This document shows, in pieces, positions 11,291-21,519 of a DNA stretch of 64,000 bases; the stretch's first letter is position 1; each line of letters begins with the position of its first letter. The notes beneath the pieces are model-generated. The model was not told the origin of the DNA. It searched no databases and saw only the letters and a program-made list of their open reading frames with translations. The position numbers were made by a program, and so were the translations under genes. Source of the DNA: Tillandsia leiboldiana (Eukaryota; Streptophyta; Magnoliopsida; Poales; Bromeliaceae); assembly GCA_029204045.2 (NCBI GenBank), contig CM055066.1:18052484-18116483 (forward strand), given 5' to 3'.

Positions 11291-12739
11291 TGTCACGCCC
11301 GGGGTCGAAACTGCGACCCGGGCTCGCCAACAGATCCGCCACCTATGCCAAATCCGCATAGGCGAAGCGTCCTACCTGCAAGAAAAGTACTACAGCTAAC
11401 AGATATCAGAGCTATAAATAAAAATCTGCGTATAACCAAAATCAATCACTGTACAACTGGAAATAAAAAACAATGCCGCCCCCTCACAAAATAATAATAA
11501 ACAATATCCTCAAATACAGTCTGAACCCAACCGGGGAGGTAACTCCAATAAATACAACAGTGACAGTCTCTCAATACATAACATATCCTCACTACAACAG
11601 TCTCTCAAAGAGGGAACAAAACAACTAAAACTACTGAAGATCTCTGTAGGGGTACAGCTACTCTCCAACGACGGGTAGGGATCTAGCTCGCGATCCCTCG
11701 CCTCGATCAACAACCGCAGAATCAGCAAACCCGCTAGACTCTGCAAAACAAAGGGGAGGAGGAAGGAAAAAGGGGGGAAAGACCCCAAAGGGTGTGAGAA
11801 ACTACACCAAAAAGGGAGTTTCAGTGGGTACCACCGCCAGACCTGGACGGTCTGCCCACTAAGTCCTCAAGAGACCTAACTAACCCAGAAAGACTGGAAA
11901 TGAGTAAGATGGAGACTCTCAACAGCTACATGCTCCTTTAAGGCTAAAATGGGAGAACCAAACAGTGGTATGCAACCACTAGCACATGACGTGCACACAT
12001 CGACCCAATCGAGCTGACTGCCACATCTGGTCCAGTCAAACTGCGCCCACCCCACCCCCTCCCCTGCGACGGGCAGAGGAATTACGTAGGCGTCCAACAG
12101 GACAACTCGCTATCGAGAGTGGCTCATGCGGCTCTGGTCAAATCCACGCTCTCTCTCAGAACTGGATAGAATCATGATGCTCAAACCTCTCACACAGCGG
12201 TCAAAGTACTCTCAACGACACGGGACCACCGTCAACAACGGCTTCAATACTACTAGCACGATCTTAAACTCAACTACCGTCTGCACTCTGCCCCCAGGGC
12301 AAGAGTGTAACAATAAAAGTATTTGACCGAAAATAAACCCAATCAAATGAACCGGTATAAAACGCGATACGGCTGCTCTGTCACAAATCTCCCGAACTCC
12401 ACGTTTTCGCCACTATCAAATGACCGGAACCCAACACGGTCTGACCGGAAACCCAACCGGTCCTAAAGCCTATCCGGAGCGGCACTCGAGGGGAGCGTGA
12501 CCACCGAGTAAAGTATCTATGTCATCACTAACACAAGTATCTCTATATTATAGCAGACTAGAAGGCCTATGATCAAAAGTGGAAAGCCCCTACCACTACA
12601 GAAGACCCCGTCCTCAATAGACGCAAAAAATTACACCAATGTGGGAAACCGTCCACTAGAGAAATCTGATAACCAATGATGCATAAATAAATATCGGTCA
12701 AGCCCAAGTCGCGGTCACCGCAAAACCTGCCAACCGTAA
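11291..12739 (-). repeat. Element B, 5' LTR (partial, error-rich)
   Basis: Parallels 3800-5275 but with many one- to three-base losses scattered along it, and ends at the Ns. About 2.5 kb of this LTR is missing relative to the 3' LTR. The indel-heavy pattern looks more like uncorrected sequence at a contig edge than ageing. Confidence 0.8.
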
Positions 12740-12839
12740 NNNNNNNNNNNNNNNNNNNNNNNNNNNNNNNNNNNNNNNNNNNNNNNNNNNNNNNNNNNNN
12801 NNNNNNNNNNNNNNNNNNNNNNNNNNNNNNNNNNNNNNN
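12740..12839. other. Assembly gap (100 N)
   Basis: Exactly 100 N, the usual placeholder for a gap of unknown size. The flanks belong to different elements (B on the left, E on the right), so it hides element ends. Confidence 0.99.
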
Positions 12840-13189
12840 TGCCGCTGAAGTGGCGCACACCATTTTACGTATGGGTTTTAGTGACATGCATCGTTTTGTG
12901 TGCAGGGTTGTAGGACGTGCACCGTTTTGCGTGCGGACTCGAGGGACGTGCACCGTTTTGCGTGCAAGCTCGAGGAGACAAGTGGAATCGCGCGGAGACC
13001 AATTGCAAGTGTCTACGAGCAATTGGGGACACCACAAGGTGGGGAATTCTGCCGAAATGGGTGGCCTCTCCCCTTGCTCCTTTGCTTTTCGATTCGAAGC
13101 ATGATAGTAGCCTGTTAGAGGCGTTAGGTAATTATGAATAAGATTGCATGTTTAGAGGAACACAGATGAAAAGAGCAACTGTTGGTTGC

Positions 13190-14340
13190 CAATAACAGAT
13201 GATATATGTGCATGTGTAGAGAAATTTAGAGGAAAAGTGATATTTATGATTTATCCACAATAGGGGATAAATTTGTATGTGTAGATGGACACAGATGATA
13301 AATGCAACTGTCAGTTGCCAAAAGAAGATAATTCATTTTCATGTGCAAAAAGGACTTAGAGGATAAATATTATTTTTATGATGGATATGAAAATAATTAC
13401 ATGCGTAGAAATGAGTAATTACTTGATGACTGTGATCATGTTAGGGTACAACCCTAGGAATCATGTGACATAAGGGAACAGAACTTGTTGGTAGTAAGAC
13501 TAGGAGAAAACCTAGTTTAGGGATTTGACGAGTGACATCAACTTAGGAGTTATCCTAGGAAGGATGAGTGGCATGGTCTTAGGTGATAACCTAAGGACAC
13601 TGGATAGAGTGATCAACATAGAGTCAGAAAACTCTAGGTGTATATGACATGGAACTTAGGTAAAGAGAACCTAAGGAGAACTAGTGTTCAACATAGAGTC
13701 AAGGAACTCTAGGATGAGTATGACATGGAACTTAGGTAAAGGGGACCTAAGGTGAACTAGTGATCAACATAGAGTCAAGGAACTCTAGGATGAGTATGAC
13801 ATGGAACTTAGGTAAAGGGAACCTAAGGTGATCCAGAGGAGTTAAAACTCACAGACAGGAAATTAGAGACAGTGTAACTCTAAGATAAAAGTGGAACAGG
13901 AGATTAGAGTCTGTGTAACTCTAAGCTAAAAGTGGAACAGAAAAATAGAGTTAAGTTAACTCTAGGATTCAGTAAGGAATCAGGAGGATGGAAAAGGTGG
14001 ATCAAGTGTGGAGATATGAAAGGGAAAACAGAAAAGTAGAGTCAATGTAATTCTAAGATAACAGTGGAACATGGAATTAGAGTCAGTGTAACTCTAAGTT
14101 AATGGTGGAACAGGAAAATAGAGTTAAGTTAACTCTAGGATTCAATGAGGAATCAGGAAAGTGGGATAAGATCCCAAGGTTAAAGAGTTGATCAAATATA
14201 ACCCTAGAAAGTCATAGGGTGTCTGGGCAAATGGACAATAACTTTAACTTCAATTTGAGTTAAATAAATGAAGGTGAAATGTTTAAGAGTCCAGGAGACT
14301 CTCTAATTATCCTTATGGCAAGACCTAGGATAAGAGGTAA
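13190..14340 (+). repeat. String of short inverted repeats in E LTR
   Basis: Successive inverted repeats, for example TAGGGT/ACCCTA (13442-13456), CTAGG/CCTAG (13500-13515), TAGGA/TCCTA (13544-13557), CTTAGGT/ACCTAAG (13578-13595 and 13655-13675), TAGAGT/ACTCTA (13619-13636 and 13694-13711). Part repeats with a 76-bp period (13681 to 13757). The other copy is at about 19970-21062 and continues at 33229. Confidence 0.75.
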
Positions 14341-14604
14341 TAAATGTAAAAGGTAAAGTTTAATAGCAAGCTAAAAGCGGCTAAAAGAGCATATCGAGAA
14401 TGTAAAGGGCGCATTCGAATTTGAGACTCGTCATGTGGAGCAGGACTCCCTGGGCAGTGACCCGTCGGACGAGGTACTTTCGAAAGGCTAAAAGTGAAAG
14501 TAAAGAGCTAAATGCTTAAAGAAAGAGATTGCCAGTGGCAAAAAGGGAGCTACAAGCTCGTATAAGACAGAAAAGCAAGTGTTAAGAGCAAAGAGGCCAA
14601 GTGC

Positions 14605-14697
14605 TAAAGTAAAGAGAAAGAAAAGAGAAAGAAAAGAAAAGAGAAAGAAAAAAGAAAGAAAAGAAAAGAGAAAGAAAAGAAAAGAAAAAGATAAAAT
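14605..14697 (+). repeat. GA-rich simple repeat
   Basis: Runs of AAAGA/GAAAG on the plus strand. The 3' LTR copy at about 33553-33637 differs slightly in length. Confidence 0.85.
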
Positions 14698-15243
14698 GGG
14701 CGTACCTCCGGGGGTGAACGTACAACTGTCGGAGTTGGACAGGGTCCCTCTCCCGGGCAGCGACCCGTATGACAGGTTCTAGAGTACTCTTGTCAGAGTT
14801 GGGCAGTGACCCTATCGGGCAGTGTCCCGTATGACAAGTCCCCCCGGCAGGACGGGGTAACACTTGCGAGTGTTATCGGCAACCTTAGAAATCTTATCTG
14901 ATGGTAGCAGGACTACCGGGCTGGGGCCCGTTGGATAAGAATTTCTGAGGTTAACTTAAATTAAACCACCATAAGGTAAAGAATAAAAGGAACAGAGAGT
15001 GGCCAAGGTGGCCGGGTTAGTGTAACCCAGTATACAGCGGCTTAGTAGCCGAGTTGGTGGTTAGTTGCCTAGTGTGGCTAGACAGAGTAGTGCTGGGTAG
15101 ATGGTTATACACAGATAGTGTAGTGATATGTTATATTGCATAGCTGCATTTTGATATTGAGGATTTAGTTTCCTAGCACTATTATTATTGCTTCCATTGG
15201 ACCAAGTGGTGTAGGACACTTTTTCTCGGTGGTTGAACCCACT

Positions 15244-15264
15244 GGGAACTCTGTCGTAGTTCTC
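15244..15264 (+). other. Hairpin I, element E
   Basis: GAACT (15246-15250) pairs with AGTTC (15258-15262), extended by a G-T and a G-C pair. It is flanked by CCCACTG and CACACCCC as in the other families. Confidence 0.6.
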
Positions 15265-15651
15265 ACACCCCTTGGGTGACTCCCCCCCCACAGGTTCAGG
15301 TATGGATGCAGCGATCGCGACGGTTCAGAGGCAGACGGCGAGGTATACGACAGGGGCAAGGGCCCAGCAGCATAGAGACCTAGAGGGTCTGGCAGAGGTA
15401 TCCCATTTTTTTATTGCTTGAGTGAACCTTGTATGGTGAGGAATTTGTGTAAAAGAATTGTAATAATTTTATATTGCAAGTTCAGAAATGTAAAGTGTAA
15501 TAAAGTAATGCATGGTTCACTCTGGTATGCTTTCATTTCCGTATTAACTAATTGTTGTTGAATGAAAGTTTTAAATTTGTAGTGATTTTAGTACTCTGAT
15601 ATTGAGCTTCCGCATACACTTGTTGTGTTATTATGGATGTTACCGTTCCTT

Positions 15652-15676
15652 TCGGGTAGGAAAAGGTCTTACCCGA
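15652..15676 (+). other. Hairpin II, element E
   Basis: TCGGGTA (15652-15658) pairs with TACCCGA (15670-15676). It is followed by TTGGCGGGTCTGTTGGCG. The 3' LTR copy near 44123-44150 has lost one pair (CAGGTA). Confidence 0.7.
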
Positions 15677-15741
15677 TTGGCGGGTCTGTTGGCGTGCCCG
15701 AACCGTACAAATTGGCGGACTCGGGGCGTGACAGAATAGAG

Positions 15742-15753
15742 TGGTATCAGAGC
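15742..15753 (+). promoter_or_regulatory. Primer-binding site, element E
   Basis: TGGTATCAGAGC, 8 nt after the LTR. Confidence 0.9.
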
Positions 15754-16288
15754 CTAGGAATAGTCCTAGGTGGTTAGCAACCTTAGGAAGACCCTAGGGA
15801 TTAGCACGAGAGAGCGCGTTGATTATTGGGCGAAAGTAATTGATTGGTTATTGTTGTTCCCAAAAAGGATGTTGGGACTGATTGAGGGCGACGAGCTTTT
15901 ATTCTTCGGATATTACGTTGGCGGCCGACAACGTAATGTTGGAGATGAAAATAAGTACCCTCTTATACTTTCGCATGATTGAGTCCACGAGCCTTTTTGT
16001 CGGTATATAGACTGCGCATTGCTCAAATGGCTAAATTTGGGCTAGTTGTTTCGTGTGGTGTGCATATTGGCGATGACACCACATAGGGAAACACACCTGT
16101 TTTGACTCGAGTCACGAGAGGGCTCGGGGTCAAACGAGGTACACGAGCTGCGATAGCTGGTGACCGCACTTATTGGTGTGGTTCAGCAACATAAGGAATC
16201 TTCTTGCCGATAGGCGGAAATTTTCCGCCGGCAGGGAGGCAGACAGATTCCGACGCCTAAGTGTGGCGTTAGGGTGACAGTCGGAGCA

Positions 16289-16342
16289 GATAGATAGGCT
16301 CCAGTGGCTGATAGCGCAGCAAGCTGAGGCTGCACAAACAAC
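16289..16342 (+). pseudogene. gag relic in element E
   Basis: One frame reads IDRLQWLIAQQAEAAQTT, like the Gln/Ala-rich helix common near the start of gypsy Gag. It is cut off by stops on both sides, and the rest of gag cannot be followed. It suggests that E descends from a coding element. Confidence 0.45.
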
Positions 16343-17990
16343 GTAGGAGTATACGGCGTCGCCGCCTGTAGGGGCGACAGTAAAGGGAATGGCAGTGGCC
16401 GCCGAACTTTTGTCGGCACAGCCAACACCTTCAGCATAAGGTGTTTTACGCTTGTGTCAGCTATGTTGCTGGCAAAGTATGGTTAGTAAGGTCCAGTAAG
16501 AGACCGACTCGCGAGGTAAATGGTGATCGCTATGTCACGAGAGCCAAGTTGCAGTGCCCTGAGGGTTAGGGCAAGAAAGATTTACGAGCCTGGCGGCGTG
16601 AATTTGCCCCTGATGACGGTAGTAACCGTGTGGCGCGACAACTGTGGCTGTGTTGCCGCATAGTAGAGTTGGTGAGGCCCAGAGTAGGCTTTAGGATGCG
16701 GGAACCTCTCGAAAGAGCGAGAGTTTTGTGGCGCCGTTCTGATGAATCGGTGTAATGGCAAGGGTTGCCACCGTAGTCTTTGCGAGTTGATCACCAGAGT
16801 TGGTGGACAGTTATTTTTGGTGCCTCAACCCATTTGGGAGAGGTGTACAGGAGTTACGCGCGTGTTTAAGCAAGTTGCTCAACATTCTGGATTATGCAAG
16901 TTAGCATGGGGGCGTAGGACGCCCAACTGTTTGGGTGCTCATGGAGCACAGTTATCGTTTAGCCAGAGAGAGCTGATTAGGAGGCACATTAGCCTATGCC
17001 CAGTGTGGCCAGAGTTGATAGAGAGTTTTGGGTCGTGGATTGACGACTGGTTAGTCGGTTCTGCTCAGTGGGCATAGTGGTCGCGTGGCGACGATTAGCG
17101 GGTTCGCTTGGGGACGATCCGTGCCTGGACCATGTTTGTGGACTGTGGGCCTGTAGCCCAGTGGGCAGGCGCAGTCGGCTGTGAGAGACAGCGGCCCGAG
17201 ACCTGATGGCGGGGCATGATAGAGATTTGGTCGGGACGGTAGTCCGAGCGATGACCCGGGAACGTGGAATGCCACGTGTGAGCATTGAGGCTATTAGTAC
17301 ACTGAGATTAGTACACTGAGAGTGTGATATGACCAGGCCGTAGAGCTAGTGGTGATTGAGGTACTGTAGCTCCTAGTGGGAGTGTGGGTGTAGTAATCCT
17401 AAGTGAGGATCTACCAGTATGATGATTGGGTCTATGTACTAGTGAGAGCCATTATACAGAGTTGGACTGGTTGGGCTATAGGCCCCTATTGGACCGTGGT
17501 CTGTGGACCTATTAGTAGTCCGAGGTATCGGGTTAGCTGATAACCCGTGGACTTAGAGCGCTAGCAGCGTGTGAGATAGTTGAGGACTTGTGGATTGGTC
17601 TTTGCACTCCACATTAGGCAGCGGAGTGACCGGAAAATGTGGTAAATGTAATTAGTTGCAGATGCAACCTCCTTGTGAAAGATCAAATGATCGCGGAATT
17701 AGAGTGAAGATTCCGCAAGAAAAGACTTGGTCATTCGTGGCAATAGAGAGAGCAAGTGCTCAAATGTGTTTCTCACCTACTTGGTGAAAGTGGCCAGACG
17801 CCAGGTCTGAGTTTGTCCCTGAGTTGAGATAGGGATCCAGGAATGGGCTGCTCGTGTAATTGTTGGGCGAGCAGGCAGTGTGATGCCGGTCACGAGGTTC
17901 AGTCAGCCCAGTAGTGAGGGCAAGTTTTTCTCCCTCTTGATCAAGTAGGAGTCGAGATGTGACTCAAGTTTCGAGGGCGAAACTTATTTT

Positions 17991-18003
17991 AAGGGGGGTA
18001 GAA
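17991..18003 (+). other. Polypurine tract, element E
   Basis: AAGGGGGGTAGAA touches the 3' LTR start (TGTAGTGAACC). It is preceded by TTTCGAGGGCGAAACTT, the gypsy signature. Confidence 0.9.
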
Positions 18004-18620
18004 TGTAGTGAACCTGAATTTTGGTATATAAATAAATGTAAATAAAGGTGGTATGAAATACTAGTGTTATGAAAGTTGGGGAAGTAAGGAACATTTGGAC
18101 GCGAGTTAGGCCCAAATCGGGTTAAAATGGACAGATCTAAAAATGTATTTGAGAAAGGGGGCCTAGATTTTTAGTGCAAAATTCACAGTGTCGGAAAATT
18201 CCGAGAAAATTACGGGAGTCCCGTAAATATGTTTTAAGATCACAGAAAAAGTTTCGCGTTGATCGGATACCCGATAGTGAGAACGGGCTCTGCCAACTGT
18301 GTCAAAAAATTCTGAGAAAATTACAGGAGCTGTGTAATTATGTTTTAAGGTCACAGTAAAAATTTCGTGTTGATCGGATACCCGGATTGCGAGAACGGGG
18401 TCCGCCAATGATTCTGGACACAGTAGGGCTTTGGTGACCCAGAAATGGCTCAAACTGAAAATTTAAATTTTTCTGTGGTAAATTAAGCTGAAACGAAGCC
18501 GCCTGTCAAGTTTGGACGGAAACGGACGAAAAAAAGAGAGAAAACGGAACAAAAACGGATTTCCAAGACGCGGGATGCGCTGCGCAATGCGCACAGCTGG
18601 CGCGCACTAATGTGCGGGAC

Positions 18621-18717
18621 GCGGCCACGTGGCCGCCCTTCCTCTTGCGTGGGCCGGGTGCACCCGGGTGGGTGTGGTGCACCGGCCGGTGCACGGTGCA
18701 CCGTGCACCGTGGACCG
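18621..18717 (+). promoter_or_regulatory. G-box palindrome and GTGCACC cluster in E U3
   Basis: GCGGCCACGTGGCCGC is a perfect palindrome with a G-box core. It is followed by overlapping GTGCAC / GGTGCACC palindromes (18668-18717) ending GTGGACC. Elements B and D carry the same two motif types in U3. Confidence 0.5.
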
Positions 18718-19039
18718 CCCCCTCCCCTTTTCCTCTTTTTCTTCTTCTTCTTCCTCCCCGCAAGCCACTTCTTCTCCTTCTTCATTTCCTTCTTCATCCG
18801 AGAGTGAGGGAGAGTGAGGGAGAAGGTCGGGGAGTGTTGCGGCGAGGCATTGTGGGCATCGTGGAGCGCGCAAAATACTCCAAAAAGCCAGATGGACTAC
18901 GCGATGTCGTCAAGGTAGGCCGTTTGTTATATTTTTGTGGTATTTCGGCACAGTTTCTATACTCCCTTTTGGATTATGGGTTTGACCCCTTTGCCCACAT
19001 GCATGTTAGGGACCCAACTTCTCTGTGCCGTCTTACTGC

Positions 19040-19760
19040 TCGAGTTTTGCGGGCGTTTTTGGCACGTCTCGTTTTGCGTGCCGACACGAGGTAAGTGCTC
19101 CGTTTTGCGCACAGGTTGGACTAGCGGACACCATTTGTCGAGTAGACTCTAATGATACGCTCTGTTTTACGTACAGGGCTGGAAAAATGTGCATCGTTTT
19201 GCGTGCAATCCTATCGTAGAATGTGCACCGTTTTGCGTGCCGACACGAGGTAAGTGCTCCGTTTTGCGCACAGGTTGGACTAGCGGACACCATTTGTCGA
19301 GTAGACTCTAATGATACGCTCTGTTTTACGTACAGGGCTGGAAAAATGTGCATCGTTTTGCGTGCAATCCTATCATAGAATGTGCACCGTTTTGCGTGCC
19401 AATACGGGGTACGTGCTCCGTTTTGCGTGCGGGTTGGACCAATGCGCACCATTTTACGTGTAGATTCTAATGTTGTGCATCATTTTTCGTGCAGGGCTAA
19501 GAAAAATATGCACCGTTTTGCGTGCAACCCTACAGTCAGACATGCACCGTTTTACGTGCAGTTTAGAGGTACGTGCACCGTTTCGCGTGCAGATCGTGTT
19601 GCCGCGCATCGTTTTGCGTGCCGGCTGAAGTGGCGCACACCATTTTTACGTATGGGTTTTAGTGACATGCATCGTTTTGTGTGCAGGGTTGTAGGACGTG
19701 CACCGTTTTGCGTGCGGACTCGAGGGACGTGCACCGTTTTGCGTGCAAGCTCGAGGAGAC
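19040..19760 (+). repeat. 31/159-bp nested tandem array (CGTTTTGCGTGC)
   Basis: A roughly 31-bp unit with core CACCGTTTTGCGTGC, grouped into a 159-bp higher-order unit (starts at 19081, 19240, 19399). The tail of the array is also seen in the 5' LTR at 12840-12985. Confidence 0.85.
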
Positions 19761-21120
19761 AAGTGGAATCGCGCGGAGACCAATTGCAAGTGTCTACGAG
19801 CAATTGGGGACACCACAAGGTGGGGAATTCTGCCGAAAATGGGTGGCCTCTCCCCTTGCTCCTTTGCTTTTCGATTCGAAGCATGATAGTAGCCTGTTAG
19901 AGGCGTTAGGTAATTATGAATAAGATTGCATGTTTAGAGGAACACAGATGAAAAGAGCAACTGTTGGTTGCCAATAACAGATGATATATGTGCATGTGTA
20001 GAGAAATTTAGAGGAAAAGTGATATTTATGATTTATCCACAATAGGGGATAAATTTGTATGTGTAGATGGACACAGATGATAAATGCAACTGTCAGTTGC
20101 CAAAAGAAGATAATTCATTTTCATGTGCAAAAAGGACTTAGAGGATAAATATTATTTTTATGATGGATATGAAAATAATTGCATGCGTAGAAATGAGTAA
20201 TTACTTGATGACTGTGATCATGTTAGGGTACAACCCTAGGAATCATGTGACATAAGGTAACAGAACTTGTTGGTAGTAAGACTAGGAGAAAACCTAGTTT
20301 AGGGGTTTGACGAGTGACATCAACTTAGGAGTTATCCTAGGAAGGATGAGTGGCATGGTCTTAGGTGATAACCTAAGGACACTGGATAGAGTGATCAACA
20401 TAGAGTCAGAAAACTCTAGGTGTATATGACATGGAACTTAGGTAAAGAGAACCTAAGGAGAACTAGTGTTCAACATAGAGTCAAGGAACTCTAGGATGAG
20501 TATGACATGGAACTTAGGTAAAGGGGACCTAAGGTGAACTAGTGATCAACATAGAGTCAAGGAACTCTAGGATGAGTATGACATGGAACTTAGGTAAAGG
20601 GAACCTAAGGTGATCCAGAGGAGTTAAAACTCACAGACAGGAAATTAGAGTCAGTGTAACTCTAAGATAAAAGTGGAACAGGAGATTAGAGTCAGTGTAA
20701 CTCTAAGCTAAAAGTGGAACAGAAAAATAGAGTTAAGTTAACTCTAGGATTCAGTAAGGAATCAGGAGGATGGAAAAGGTGGATCAAGTGTGGAGATATG
20801 AAAGGGAAAACAGAAAAGTAGAGTCAATGTAATTCTAAGATAACAGTGGAACATGGAATTAGAGTCAGTGTAACTCTAAGTTAATGGTGGAACAGGAAAA
20901 TAGAGTTAAGTTAACTCTAGGATTCAATGAGGAATCAGGAAAGTGGGATAAGATCCCAAGGTTAAAGAGTTGATCAAATATAACCCTAGAAAGTCATAGG
21001 GTGTCTGGGCAAATGGACAATAACTTTAACTTCAATTTGAGTTAAATAAATGAAGGTGAAATGTTTATGTCACGCCCCGGGGTCGAAACTGCGACCCGGG
21101 CTCGCTAACAGATCCGCCAT

Positions 21121-21142
21121 CTGTACGGAAACTGCCGTACAG
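21121..21142 (-). other. Hairpin II, element C
   Basis: CTGTACGG (21121-21128), 6-nt loop, CCGTACAG (21135-21142). The stem sequence is unlike B, D, E and A but its position is the same. Confidence 0.8.
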
Positions 21143-21493
21143 ACGAAGCGTCTAGCCTGCAAAAGACAAAACTACAGCTACACAGATATCAGAGCGGATA
21201 AAAAGCTGTACTATAAATTTTTTCTCAACTACAAAGCTGCTACAACACATAGCCTATCTCCCAAAATCAGATGATACAAAAAGAAGTGCACCTATACAAC
21301 ATCTACAAATCCAAAGGGGAGATAGCTAACAAGAACATAACCCACTCCCACAATCCGGGATGGTACATCTACCTCTCTCTAAAGTAACAATGCTGGTAGG
21401 GAACTATCACGCGACTCCCTGTCCTCGGTCCGTCCAGTCAAGCACAGCAGGAACGGAAGAAAGCCTCAGCAACCTGTCACCGACAGAGGGTGT

Positions 21494-21519
21494 GAGAACT
21501 ACATCCTACAGTAGTTCTC
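21494..21519 (-). other. Hairpin I, element C
   Basis: GAGAACTAC (21494-21502), 8-nt loop, GTAGTTCTC (21511-21519). Confidence 0.75.

Larger units (their letters stand above)
3800..12739 (-). mobile_element. Element B: LARD-like gypsy derivative, truncated by gap
   Basis: Minus-strand element. The left end TGTCACGCC is the reverse complement of the LTR terminus GGCGTGACA. It has a 3.95 kb LTR (3800-7745), a PPT, a 3.5 kb interior without a usable ORF, a reversed PBS (11271-11282) and the second LTR from 11291 into the gap. Large LTRs around a non-coding interior of about 3.5 kb match the LARD definition. The candidate left target-site copy is GGGTT (3795-3799); its partner is lost in the gap. 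Confidence 0.8.
12840..15733 (+). repeat. Element E, 5' LTR (partial)
   Basis: Matches 19619-21067 plus 33229-33676 plus 43202-44204 with about 16 differences by eye. It ends CGGGGCGTGACA. The first 1.6 kb is in the gap. It holds hairpin-rich DNA (13190-14340) and a GA-rich tract (14605-14697), and a minus-strand ORF over the GA tract is not a gene. Confidence 0.9.
15734..18003 (+). repeat. Element E interior, non-coding
   Basis: 2.27 kb between LTRs. The PBS is at 15742-15753. No ORF exceeds about 110 codons and I recognise no pol motif. A short gag relic lies at about 16289-16342. Confidence 0.75.
18004..21067 (+). repeat. Element E, 3' LTR piece 1
   Basis: From TGTAGTGAACC to the GTTTA target of element C. 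It holds the U3 with the 16-bp palindrome GCGGCCACGTGGCCGC (18621-18636), a CTT-rich tract (18727-18795), and the tandem array 19040-19760. The ORFs over the CTT tract and the array have repeat-derived sequence and no domain. Confidence 0.9.

Noticed and set aside
13190..14340. CRISPR-like array
   Set aside because: Plant nuclear context, irregular unit lengths, no spacer-repeat pattern, and an LTR location.
18483..19094. ORFs on both strands over the CTT-rich tract of element E
   Set aside because: Low-complexity sequence in U3/leader of an LTR, no homology to a domain, and not kept as an ORF beyond the repeat.
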